Source of the DNA: Opisthorchis felineus
Lineage: Eukaryota > Platyhelminthes > Trematoda > Opisthorchiida > Opisthorchiidae
Assembly: GCA_004794785.1 (NCBI GenBank)
Contig: SJOL01001804.1
Location: forward strand, 1,035,467-1,099,466
Length of the DNA: 64,000 nucleotides
Direction of reading: 5' to 3'
Part shown: one piece after another, positions 62,201-64,000 of the stretch
Numbering within the stretch: the stretch's first letter is position 1
Layout of the letters: each line of letters opens with the position of its first letter
The notes under the pieces: generated by a model
Databases searched by the model: none
Told to the model about the DNA's origin: nothing
What the model saw: the letters and a program-made list of their open reading frames with translations, nothing else
Position numbers and translations under genes: made by a program

Positions 62201-62723
62201 GAGCAGCCACTGGTTTTTGGAAGTTCAATGAATAACATCGTTCTCTGGGATCGTTCTCTTGGCATTATCCTATTTTGGATTGGAAGGGAAACCACGTTGT
62301 TAACCAGTGCCCACTTTCCACCACTAGCCAATCGCCATTTATCTATCCACAATATAGATCTTATGTTTTTCAAAGCTTCGCACTGTCAGGAATGGTCCAG
62401 AATTGACTTGCTTACTCATTGGGGATTTCTTAGTCATACCATAAGTAAAGTTTTAGCTGAGCTTTGTTTTAAGAGCTCTGGCACATGATTGTCTGGCGCC
62501 TTTTGATCTACAAAAAATTTTTTATCATGTGAATTTGTCAATACGCTTATTTAATCCTGATGAGACAGAGGACCAAAACTCCGTATAAATATATGGGAAA
62601 TCCACCTACCTTAAAGGACGCAGAGCACTGAACCGGTGCAGCACGGAAAAAGATGGTGAGACAGGAAAGAAGTCTTGTACGGAATTTGCTTTCGTCTGGT
62701 AGAAGCTCCGTCTGGCATTCGGT
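1565..62723 (-). CDS. ITPR: Inositol 1,4,5-trisphosphate receptor gene, 3' two-fifths to half (spliced, 5'-partial)
   Basis: This gene encodes an ER-membrane calcium-release channel that opens on binding IP3 and calcium and works as a tetramer. The minus strand carries an ordered chain of exons matching ITPR from the mid-protein helical region to the C-terminal coiled coil. The order matches the family: RIH-associated block ([11 protein letters not shown]), S1 to S6, pore (GGGIGD), C-terminal zinc-finger-like linker (CCVCG, then H and H), EYTGPESYV, coiled coil. Splice phases agree between neighbouring exons from 62.7 to 1.6 kb, apart from one gap near 30.4-34.7 kb where I may be missing a small exon. 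The N-terminal IP3-binding core lies beyond the right edge. Introns reach 7.8 kb and are loaded with retroelements. The pore signature with DVLRRPS after it separates this from a ryanodine receptor. The family call is secure; some mid-protein exons are weaker. Confidence 0.95.
1733..7788 (-). other. ITPR: ITPR intron, 6.1 kb
   Basis: This intron lies between the coiled-coil and C-terminal linker exons. It holds an ATG-trinucleotide microsatellite at 2,234-2,287 and several open frames of 60 to 110 codons (for example 5,121-5,432 and 5,777-6,100 on the minus strand) that resemble nothing I recognise and lack splice context. Confidence 0.8.
2234..2287. repeat. (ATG)n microsatellite
   Basis: About 18 uninterrupted copies of the trinucleotide ATG lie in a non-coding intron. 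Confidence 0.98.
7789..7949 (-). CDS. ITPR: ITPR exon, C-terminal linker domain
   Basis: The exon is 161 bp with acceptor TTACATTCAG and donor [30 protein letters not shown] and then EYTGPESYV match vertebrate [20 protein letters not shown] and EYTGPESYV. The two histidines complete the zinc-finger-like site begun in the previous exon. The exon joins with one spare base from it and ends in phase 0. Confidence 0.97.
7950..11451 (-). other. ITPR: ITPR intron, 3.5 kb
   Basis: No coding exon is seen. A 112-codon open frame on the minus strand at 10,054-10,392, rich in S, T and P with no family match I know, may be part of an interspersed repeat. A weak B-box-like string (GAGTTCGAATTTCG) is near 8,787. 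Confidence 0.75.
11452..11617 (-). CDS. ITPR: ITPR exon, S6 gate helix and start of the linker
   Basis: The exon is 166 bp, phase 0 start and one spare base at the end (acceptor ACTTACAAAG, donor TGTG|GTAAGT). [20 protein letters not shown] is S6, which lines the ion path. [14 protein letters not shown] and then CCVCG follow, matching vertebrate VIIDTFADLRSEKQ and CFICG. The cysteine pair is the first half of the C-terminal zinc-finger-like fold. Confidence 0.97.
14221..14560 (+). mobile_element. Decayed hammerhead-ribozyme repeat (about 1.1 units)
   Basis: The segment follows the 293-bp unit of the 34-kb element throughout. It starts inside one ribozyme (GCGAAACCC, then GGGCTGTCGAGGGGTTTTC) and ends in a second (CCTCGGGGACTTGCC, then TGATGAGCCCGAAG, GTGAAAACGGTC). 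The second core has lost the C of CTGATGA (it reads ATGATGA), and helix I no longer pairs well, so self-cleavage is unlikely. Shared landmarks include ACTGCGATATCTC and GTGCAGCAC. This is an old insertion, antisense to ITPR. Confidence 0.8.
15788..15860. repeat. Short tandem repeat, unit ~14 bp
   Basis: About five head-to-tail copies of GTGCAGTGATTTTT vary mostly in T-run length and in one C/T or G/A position. No function is evident. Confidence 0.9.
19461..19621 (-). CDS. ITPR: ITPR exon, pore helix and selectivity filter
   Basis: The exon is 161 bp with acceptor CTTACACCAG and donor [29 protein letters not shown], then VLRRPS, is the pore helix and filter; vertebrate ITPR reads SGGGVGDVLRKPS. 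The filter carries isoleucine (GGGIGD), the residue typical of ryanodine receptors, but the flanks are ITPR. The luminal loop before it holds the conserved cysteine of RHCDSL. The next intron is 7.8 kb. Confidence 0.97.
19622..23979 (-). other. ITPR: ITPR intron, 4.4 kb
   Basis: This intron separates the S5 and pore exons. I see no exon, RNA gene or recognisable repeat in it; small open frames near 20.5, 22.2, 22.9 and 23.3 kb have no family features. Confidence 0.75.
23980..24202 (-). CDS. ITPR: ITPR exon, S4-S5 linker and S5
   Basis: This is one of the clearest exons (acceptor TTCGACGCAG, donor TCCC|GTAAGT). [19 protein letters not shown] is the diagnostic S4-S5 linker, followed by [20 protein letters not shown] (helix S5) and FFRDDF, where vertebrates read FFKDDF. 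A luminal acidic loop with cysteine follows ([10 protein letters not shown]). The exon is 223 bp, phase 0 start and one spare base at the end. Confidence 0.97.
24203..25045 (-). other. ITPR: ITPR intron, 0.84 kb
   Basis: An intron between two secure channel exons; nothing else is visible in it. Confidence 0.85.
25046..25393 (-). CDS. ITPR: ITPR exon, S3 to S4/S5 with an insert
   Basis: There are 116 codons, phase 0 at both ends (acceptor CTTTTTAG, donor GTG|GTAAGC). It starts with [15 protein letters not shown], in the position of S3, and ends with [20 protein letters not shown], matching vertebrate YHLLYLVICAMGLFVHEFF. The loop between is about 50 residues longer than in vertebrates, with a basic and a serine-rich part. 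The open frame runs without a stop across the whole exon. Confidence 0.88.
25394..26370 (-). other. ITPR: ITPR intron, 1.0 kb, with (AT)n
   Basis: It contains a pure AT dinucleotide run at about 26,272-26,298, close to the donor of the S2-S3 exon. Otherwise nothing is seen. Confidence 0.85.
26272..26298. repeat. (AT)n microsatellite
   Basis: About 13 copies of the dinucleotide AT, within an intron 73 bp from the nearest exon. Confidence 0.97.
26371..26552 (-). CDS. ITPR: ITPR exon, transmembrane helices S2 to S3
   Basis: The exon is 182 bp with acceptor TCAAACGCAG and donor [30 protein letters not shown] is hydrophobic and sits where vertebrate ITPR has S2. [13 protein letters not shown] corresponds to QPTLFLLGAFNV. 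Sequence identity is low, but hydrophobicity, position and phase all fit. Confidence 0.83.
26553..27643 (-). other. ITPR: ITPR intron, 1.1 kb
   Basis: It lies between the S1 and S2-S3 exons. A short exon-like string on the minus strand near 26,700-26,745 ([11 protein letters not shown]) was considered and rejected. No repeat is recognised. Confidence 0.8.
27644..27778 (-). CDS. ITPR: ITPR exon, transmembrane helix S1
   Basis: The exon is 135 bp with acceptor TGGTTTTTAG and donor [25 protein letters not shown] precedes the hydrophobic [18 protein letters not shown], which aligns with vertebrate SFNLAVLMNLLVAFFYPF, helix S1 at the ER membrane. One spare base at each junction agrees with both neighbours. 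Confidence 0.92.
27779..29975 (-). other. ITPR: ITPR intron, 2.2 kb
   Basis: It holds two plus-strand open frames, 28,168-28,494 and 28,888-29,247 (119 codons), without recognisable domains. They could be parts of an old retroelement or chance. Confidence 0.75.
29976..30168 (-). CDS. ITPR: ITPR exon, pre-S1 linker
   Basis: The exon is 193 bp with acceptor CCCGTATCAG and donor [25 protein letters not shown] matches vertebrate IVRLDRTMEQIVFPV. CNYLST and then [12 protein letters not shown] match CEFLTK and DLFNEMNWQKKL. This segment links the cytosolic part to the first membrane helix. It ends with one spare base, which fits the next exon. Confidence 0.9.
30388..30426 (-). CDS. ITPR: Possible small ITPR exon before the channel
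   Basis: A candidate of 39 bp (acceptor AGTATTAG) or 21 bp (acceptor GGATTCAG) ends at the donor CAA|GTAAGT in phase 0. The peptide IQYGELESQ, joined to IVNEDEH in the next exon, resembles vertebrate FYAKHTAQIE followed by IVRLD. An in-frame stop lies directly upstream, so the rest of this segment would need a further exon I have not found. Confidence 0.4.
31030..32350 (-). mobile_element. Decayed Penelope-like retroelement, RT core deleted, GIY-YIG retained
   Basis: Read on the minus strand, the element shows three parts in the right order. A weak N-terminal stretch near 32.05-32.15 kb ([20 protein letters not shown]) resembles the conserved start of Penelope polymerases. The thumb region near 31.57-31.72 kb reads [10 protein letters not shown], then DVLVRKT, then VYRKNTHT. 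The GIY-YIG endonuclease near 31.14-31.26 kb reads [20 protein letters not shown]. The fingers and palm, about 300 residues including the catalytic aspartates, are missing, and several stops interrupt the frame. It is therefore dead. It lies in the same orientation as ITPR. Confidence 0.8.
34218..34230. repeat. Left target-site duplication of the retrozyme
   Basis: AAATCCTCTAAGA is identical to the 13 bases directly right of the element. The last three bases (AGA) also precede the internal unit start, so the exact edge is ambiguous. Confidence 0.8.
34244..34318 (+). ncRNA. Type I hammerhead ribozyme, upstream copy
   Basis: The full catalytic core is present: CTGATGA at 34,267-34,273 and GAA at 34,288-34,290. 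Stem II is GCCC paired with GGGC around a six-base loop. Stem III is minimal (AC with GT, two-base loop). The cleavage site is after the C of GGTC at 34,297. Helix I is six pairs, GCCTAC with GTGGGC, continued beyond an internal loop by GGAAACTC with GAGTTTTC. A two-pair stem III is typical of metazoan retrozyme and Penelope hammerheads, which are thought to cut as dimers. Confidence 0.93.
34537..34611 (+). ncRNA. Type I hammerhead ribozyme, downstream copy
   Basis: Identical in all 75 bases to the upstream ribozyme, with the predicted cut after 34,590, exactly 293 nt from the first. Cutting at both would free one full unit. Confidence 0.93.
34641..34653. repeat. Right target-site duplication of the retrozyme
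   Basis: An exact copy of the left 13 bases. The first four (AAAT) also follow CATGA inside the element, so the minimum certain duplication is nine bases or a little less. Confidence 0.8.
34736..34849 (-). CDS. ITPR: ITPR exon, end of the RIH-associated domain
   Basis: There are 38 codons, phase 0 at both ends (acceptor TTCATTAG, donor CAGCAG|GTAATA). The end of the peptide, [13 protein letters not shown], matches the invariant VGHNIYILAHQL block of ITPR. The upstream half is not acidic as in vertebrates and is poorly conserved. The donor lies about 90 bp from the hammerhead retrozyme in the downstream intron. Confidence 0.8.
37806..37900 (+). repeat. SINE-like, tRNA-related head (tentative)
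   Basis: The string CCCGCTGGATGCAGTGAATAA, then GGCAGTGGGCTGAC and AACACGCGATGGCC, resembles tRNA-derived A-box DNA. A poor B-box-like GGTTCATGATTG follows at about 37,890. The repeat could extend to about 38.2 kb, but I see no poly(A) or flanking duplication. Confidence 0.3.
38340..38570. mobile_element. Fold-back copy of the hammerhead repeat
   Basis: Bases ~38,340-38,443 match the minus strand of the unit: read in reverse, CCGGTCGTGGGCTGTCGAAG leads to CAGCAACCTTATGAGTAG. Bases ~38,450-38,565 match the plus strand (GAAGCACATTCAGTTG, ACAAACGA, GAGTCTCTCGCAAAACC, TTGCAAATGAG). The junction sits inside the ribozyme, at the strand after the cut site. The CTGATGA half of the core is absent, so neither arm can cleave. 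Confidence 0.75.
39006..39101 (-). CDS. ITPR: ITPR exon, RIH-associated domain
   Basis: There are 32 codons, phase 0 at both ends, with acceptor TTCGTTCCAG and donor ATT|GTAAGT. The peptide [12 protein letters not shown] and then ANRILRIFS corresponds to vertebrate SKLLLAIMESR and AERILYNM. It lies only 276 bp from the preceding exon, the shortest intron in the gene part seen here. Confidence 0.88.
39102..39377 (-). other. ITPR: ITPR intron, 276 bp
   Basis: The shortest intron seen; nothing else is visible in it. Confidence 0.88.
39378..39967 (-). CDS. ITPR: ITPR exon, RIH-associated domain, with a large insert
   Basis: This is the longest exon seen (590 bp; two-base start, phase-0 end). 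Acceptor TTCTTTTCAG and donor GAAG|GTAAGT are strong. It opens with [19 protein letters not shown] and [11 protein letters not shown], matching vertebrate FLQLLCENHN, NFLRCQNN and YNLVCETLQFL. It closes with [14 protein letters not shown], the most conserved signature of this domain. Between these lie about 70 extra residues rich in P, S and E that vertebrate receptors lack. The RIH-associated block couples the cytosolic regulatory part to the channel. Confidence 0.93.
42464..43523 (+). mobile_element. 5'-truncated Penelope-like retroelement with GIY-YIG domain and inverted ends
   Basis: Plus-strand frames encode the C-terminal part of a Penelope protein. [14 protein letters not shown] leads into the endonuclease [20 protein letters not shown] at about 42,970-43,040. 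After a frameshift near 43,040 it continues with [20 protein letters not shown] and then RILKTGF. This zinc-ribbon-like YQ(I)SC.....KYIG block is the Penelope GIY-YIG signature. The reverse transcriptase is absent upstream. The 3' end (GTACTCAGTTGATTGTG, then AAATCCTTGAGAAAGGTTG, 43,488-43,523) is repeated in inverted orientation at 42,464-42,500, with matching GGGTCC blocks inside. The insertion is therefore a fold-back: a short reversed tail joined to a longer forward fragment. It is defective. Confidence 0.85.
44831..44864. repeat. Short tandem repeat of CATAATAG
   Basis: Three to four copies of an 8-base unit with a slipped AAT triplet; intronic, no evident role. Confidence 0.9.
46092..46200 (-). 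CDS. ITPR: Possible ITPR exon between 49.4 and 40 kb
   Basis: An open block ends at the donor AACG|GTAAGG. Its residues [11 protein letters not shown] and INANAVLN resemble the vertebrate ITPR stretch FYDRMKVAQQEI followed by VNTSDL. Taken from AAG|AGA (phase 0) to the donor it is 109 bp with one spare base, which fits both neighbouring exons. An alternative acceptor (CTCAG) lies 8 bases upstream. The match is weak, so support rests mainly on phase and order. Confidence 0.45.
46201..49415 (-). other. ITPR: ITPR intron, 3.2 kb
   Basis: It holds a tRNA-like SINE head near 49.1 kb. Plus-strand frames near 46.80-47.16 kb ([13 protein letters not shown]) and minus-strand frames at 46.4-47.1 and 47.77-48.03 kb are unassigned. 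Confidence 0.65.
49078..49145 (+). repeat. tRNA-like SINE head or tRNA pseudogene (tentative)
   Basis: GTGGTAACACGGTCGCC looks like a D-arm/A-box. GTAGTTCAAACTAC is a perfect five-pair T-arm with a TTCAA loop, close to the B-box consensus. I cannot form a convincing acceptor stem, and no CCA or intact anticodon arm is evident, so a tRNA-derived SINE fits better than a tRNA gene. Confidence 0.4.
49416..49662 (-). CDS. ITPR: ITPR exon before the RIH-associated domain
   Basis: The peptide ends [16 protein letters not shown], then [15 protein letters not shown], then SLQ. This is the ITPR stretch where vertebrates read NLVIDLIMNA, HESILLAIALLEGG and TIQ. With acceptor TTCTCTGAG the exon starts with one base, which fits the two-base end of the previous exon. 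It ends in phase 0 at CAA|GTTAGT. A start at 49,616 (ATGAAG|GTC) is possible but breaks the phase. Confidence 0.75.
49663..52217 (-). other. ITPR: ITPR intron, 2.6 kb
   Basis: Its 3' end on the plus coordinate side carries the short fold-back repeat near 49.8 kb. No other exon or repeat is recognised. Confidence 0.65.
49755..49885. mobile_element. Short fold-back copy of the hammerhead repeat
   Basis: Bases 49,755-49,843 match the minus strand of the unit (read in reverse: CAGCAAACTTGTGAGTAG, then TTTCCTTCA, then GTACCAAGTGAAACAT, GCAGCACATTCAGTCGG). Bases 49,846-49,885 match the plus strand (GAAGAGTTTCCAGCAACC, TTGTGAGCAGTATACTTC). The arms meet in the 3' strand of the ribozyme, and the CTGATGA and GAA core elements are lost on both sides. 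Confidence 0.78.
52218..52366 (-). CDS. ITPR: ITPR exon, helical region to modulatory linker
   Basis: The exon is 149 bp with a good acceptor (CACTTTTCAG) and donor (CCTC|GTAAGTC), starting in phase 0 and ending with two spare bases. [11 protein letters not shown] matches the ALRQVLVNRYYG segment of vertebrate ITPR. A serine-rich tail follows (SQSSVSSEN), where vertebrates carry a regulatory, phosphorylatable linker. The phase fits the one-base start of the exon at 49.4-49.66 kb. Confidence 0.66.
52367..53974 (-). other. ITPR: ITPR intron, 1.6 kb
   Basis: No recognisable features; open frames at 52,585-52,812 and 53,279-53,587 (minus) lack splice or family support. Confidence 0.6.
53975..54096 (-). 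CDS. ITPR: Probable ITPR exon, helical region
   Basis: The peptide [16 protein letters not shown] followed by YPSYQRQ lines up with the vertebrate ITPR stretch of NEEKLCIKVLQTLREMM and DRGYGEK. The donor is AGACAA|GTACGC, ending in phase 0. The acceptor is uncertain: CGCAG at 54,097 gives a two-base start, and an AG two bases further gives phase 0. An upstream extension to about 54.15 kb is possible. The conserved segment before it (VLVDVLHRPELLF in vertebrates) was not found, so one exon may be missing between 54.1 and 58.4 kb. Confidence 0.5.
56630..56870 (-). mobile_element. Hammerhead repeat, sense to ITPR, ribozyme core mutated
   Basis: Read on the minus strand it follows the unit from ribozyme to the TTTGCAAATGAGTGTATTTGTCG end. 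The ribozyme at about 56,803-56,866 keeps ATGAGCCCCAATAAGGGC, but CTGATGA reads ATAATGA, the GAA after stem II reads AAA, and the GGTC cut site reads GATG. Three catalytic positions are thus lost. It is joined head-to-head with the plus-strand copy on its right. Confidence 0.82.
56875..57228 (+). mobile_element. Hammerhead repeat, full unit, antisense to ITPR
   Basis: The copy begins in the 3' strand of a ribozyme (GGCTATCGAAGAGTTTTTAG), runs through the unit landmarks (GTACCAACTGGAACATGAAG, GTGCAGCACATTTAGTCG, TTTGCAAATGAGTGTATC) and ends after a second, nearly intact ribozyme. It thus carries one complete unit plus a partial one. Confidence 0.85.
57117..57191 (+). ncRNA. Type I hammerhead ribozyme, near-intact
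   Basis: Core CTGATGA (57,140-57,146), GAA (57,161-57,163) and GGTC cut site (C at 57,170) are all kept. Helix I pairs as GTCTAC with GTAGGC, one wobble changed but still closed. Stem II is weakened to about three pairs with wobbles (GCT with GGT). It could have residual activity. Confidence 0.75.
58398..58714 (-). CDS. ITPR: ITPR exon, helical region with a variable acidic linker
   Basis: An open 317-bp block begins with two bases of a split codon and ends in phase 0 at the donor AAG|GTGAGT. Its first residues ([12 protein letters not shown]) continue the preceding exon in line with the vertebrate KSRAIAIPVDLD stretch. Its last residues ([13 protein letters not shown]) resemble the DYRNIIERLQDIV stretch. 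The roughly 75 residues between are rich in E, D, Q, P and T and unlike the vertebrate protein, so this looks like a lineage-specific linker. Confidence 0.6.
58715..60915 (-). other. ITPR: ITPR intron, 2.2 kb
   Basis: No exon is needed here by phase. A plus/minus open block at about 60.02-60.41 kb is unassigned. Nothing else is seen. Confidence 0.6.
60916..61021 (-). CDS. ITPR: ITPR exon, helical region
   Basis: Splice signals are very clean: acceptor TTTGAATTTCAG and donor CTGG|GTAAGTC. The exon is 106 bp, starting in phase 0 and ending with one spare base. The peptide runs [10 protein letters not shown] to [16 protein letters not shown]. It aligns with the vertebrate ITPR segment of FVQLL followed by KASVESCIRVLSDVA. 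It joins in frame to the exon at 58.4-58.7 kb, where LARKNN continues the match to VAKSRA. Confidence 0.72.
61022..62609 (-). other. ITPR: ITPR intron, 1.6 kb
   Basis: It has a G8 run at about 61.83 kb and unassigned frames at 61,343-61,714 (minus) and 62,186-62,488 (plus). Confidence 0.6.
62610..62723 (-). CDS. ITPR: ITPR exon, mid-protein helical region
   Basis: The 38 codons are phase 0 at both ends, bounded by an acceptor reading CTCTCCAG and a donor AAG|GTAGGT. The peptide includes LLSCLTIFF, which aligns with the MSIVTTFF stretch of vertebrate ITPR around residue 1,530. Similarity is modest, but the phase and the clear match in the next exon support it. The acceptor choice is uncertain; the frame stays open upstream to about 62.78 kb. 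Confidence 0.55.
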
Positions 62724-64000
62724 CTGGAGAGTAAAGCCAAATCCCTCAGGCATGAATAACTTACGGCCTCGTTTCAGTCGCAAATGGCTATGTATAACAA
62801 TTGCGATAGCTTTAAATAAGTTTTATCACTGGGTGGAGAAGAGAATGTGGTCTGTATCTCTATTGGCTGGGTGGACTGCACCACAACTGAGGGTCTCAAG
62901 CATCAAAGTGTTCATAGTTAATTCCAAAAATGTGGAGAACTTCCCAGTGAAGAGCTAGAAACAGACGTCATTATGATTAGTTTCGGTCGTGTCTGTAATA
63001 TTCTGTCGGTAGTCATCTACTCAAATGTCAGCAAGCATTTTGGATCTCGGACTGATACGTATCGTGAGGGTTTTGTACCTTAGCCCAGTCTTCCTTTCTT
63101 TGAGATGTTATTCGATGGAAATGCGTTTCCTATTTGACAAAAACGGAAAGTCACTCAACACAATCGACCCCACGTATGCCAGGTGCTCAAAGTGGAAGTG
63201 AAATATGGTAACTCCAGTTGTGACCTGTTGCCATCTCCGGCAAACATTGCTTTTGAGTTTTCCAATGTTGGTCTTTACACCGGGTAATTGTAAAAGAAAG
63301 TCAAATCACTAATCTGTTCCACTGTGGCTCCAGCACACCATGGAAAGAACATAATGGCTACTAGGTGGCTTGGACCCAGAACTTAGTCATCGAAAATATG
63401 AGGGATGAATTGACGCCTTTTAAATTATTTGCTTGTGGTCTAATCCTTGAGCCGTCCCAAGCATAATGAGTTTTCCTGTTTAAATACTCTAACAGTGTGC
63501 CTAGCATCATATTCACTTGGGAAATGAATGCCTTACCTTTTACTTACGTCTTCCGCAGTCTACTGAAAAAACCTAACTTGGTGGGAAAAAAGAATGCCCC
63601 CCTAAATGAAGCTCCACAAAAGGAAAATGTTCCTTCAATGTCGACAACGAAGATTCCTCGCCAAACGTTTACCTAAATGATAAGAGGAGGGATTCTACCA
63701 TGCGGACGGTTTATGAGCCGTATGCTGTATTGAACTTGATTTCAAGACGTTTTCGATCTGCTCCAAACTCAGTTAAACTAGCAGACTAAACTCAAACTTA
63801 AGTCTACAATGTTGTCCAGACTGTCTGACATGTGTCATCTTAATCAACGTATTTGGTTTACGTTAAGTGAATCACATTCTTTCGAGCAAGAAACGGGACG
63901 TATGATTGGAATAAGCGATATTTGGTAACACCTGCGCCAACTTTATTTAAGAGACAAAAGTCGTCAGATAAAATTGAATGGCTTGCTCCATGGACTCACT
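62724..64000 (-). other. ITPR: ITPR intron at right edge
   Basis: No exon recognised; the rest of the 5' gene is expected beyond the window. Confidence 0.55.

Noticed and set aside
62556..62580. CTGATGAGACAG, hammerhead-like
   Set aside because: No GAA core or helix I nearby.

Overview
The window is eukaryotic: AT-rich DNA, no operons, and short conserved coding blocks bounded by GT/AG splice sites and separated by introns of about 0.3 to 8 kb. Almost all of it lies inside one minus-strand gene, an inositol 1,4,5-trisphosphate receptor (ITPR, the ER calcium-release channel). I traced about 20 exons from 62.7 kb down to 1.6 kb. For nearly all neighbouring pairs the codon phases fit. They run from the middle of the protein (helical/regulatory region) through the RIH-associated domain, the six-helix channel, the pore and the C-terminal coiled coil. 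The 5' part of the gene (IP3-binding core) lies beyond 64 kb, and the 3' end is near 1.56 kb.

The introns carry repeats typical of flatworm genomes. I infer a platyhelminth, probably a trematode, from the divergent ITPR together with Penelope-like elements and hammerhead-ribozyme repeats; I cannot name the species.

The most interesting content is a family of ~293-bp repeats containing type I hammerhead self-cleaving ribozymes. At 34.2-34.65 kb a 1.4-unit tandem copy carries two intact hammerheads exactly 293 nt apart, flanked by a short target-site duplication of up to 13 bp. This is the architecture of a metazoan retrozyme, a non-autonomous Penelope-type element that would yield a 293-nt circular RNA. 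Related copies lie at 14.2, 38.3, 49.8 and 56.6-57.2 kb. Three of these are fold-backs (inverted copies joined near the ribozyme). The intact ribozymes are antisense to ITPR, while the sense-oriented copies have lost or broken cores.

Two decayed Penelope-like retroelements (GIY-YIG type), possible protein donors for such repeats, lie at 31.0-32.35 kb (minus) and 42.46-43.52 kb (plus).

Layout by position: 1-1.56 kb, 3' flank or last intron; 1.56-30.2 kb, the channel and C-terminal exons; 30.2-34.7 kb, an intron with a Penelope relic and the retrozyme; 34.7-40 kb, the RIH-associated-domain exons plus a fold-back repeat and a SINE-like segment; 40-49.4 kb, a long linker region with a second Penelope relic; 49.4-62.7 kb, exons of the helical regulatory region; 62.7-64 kb, intron.
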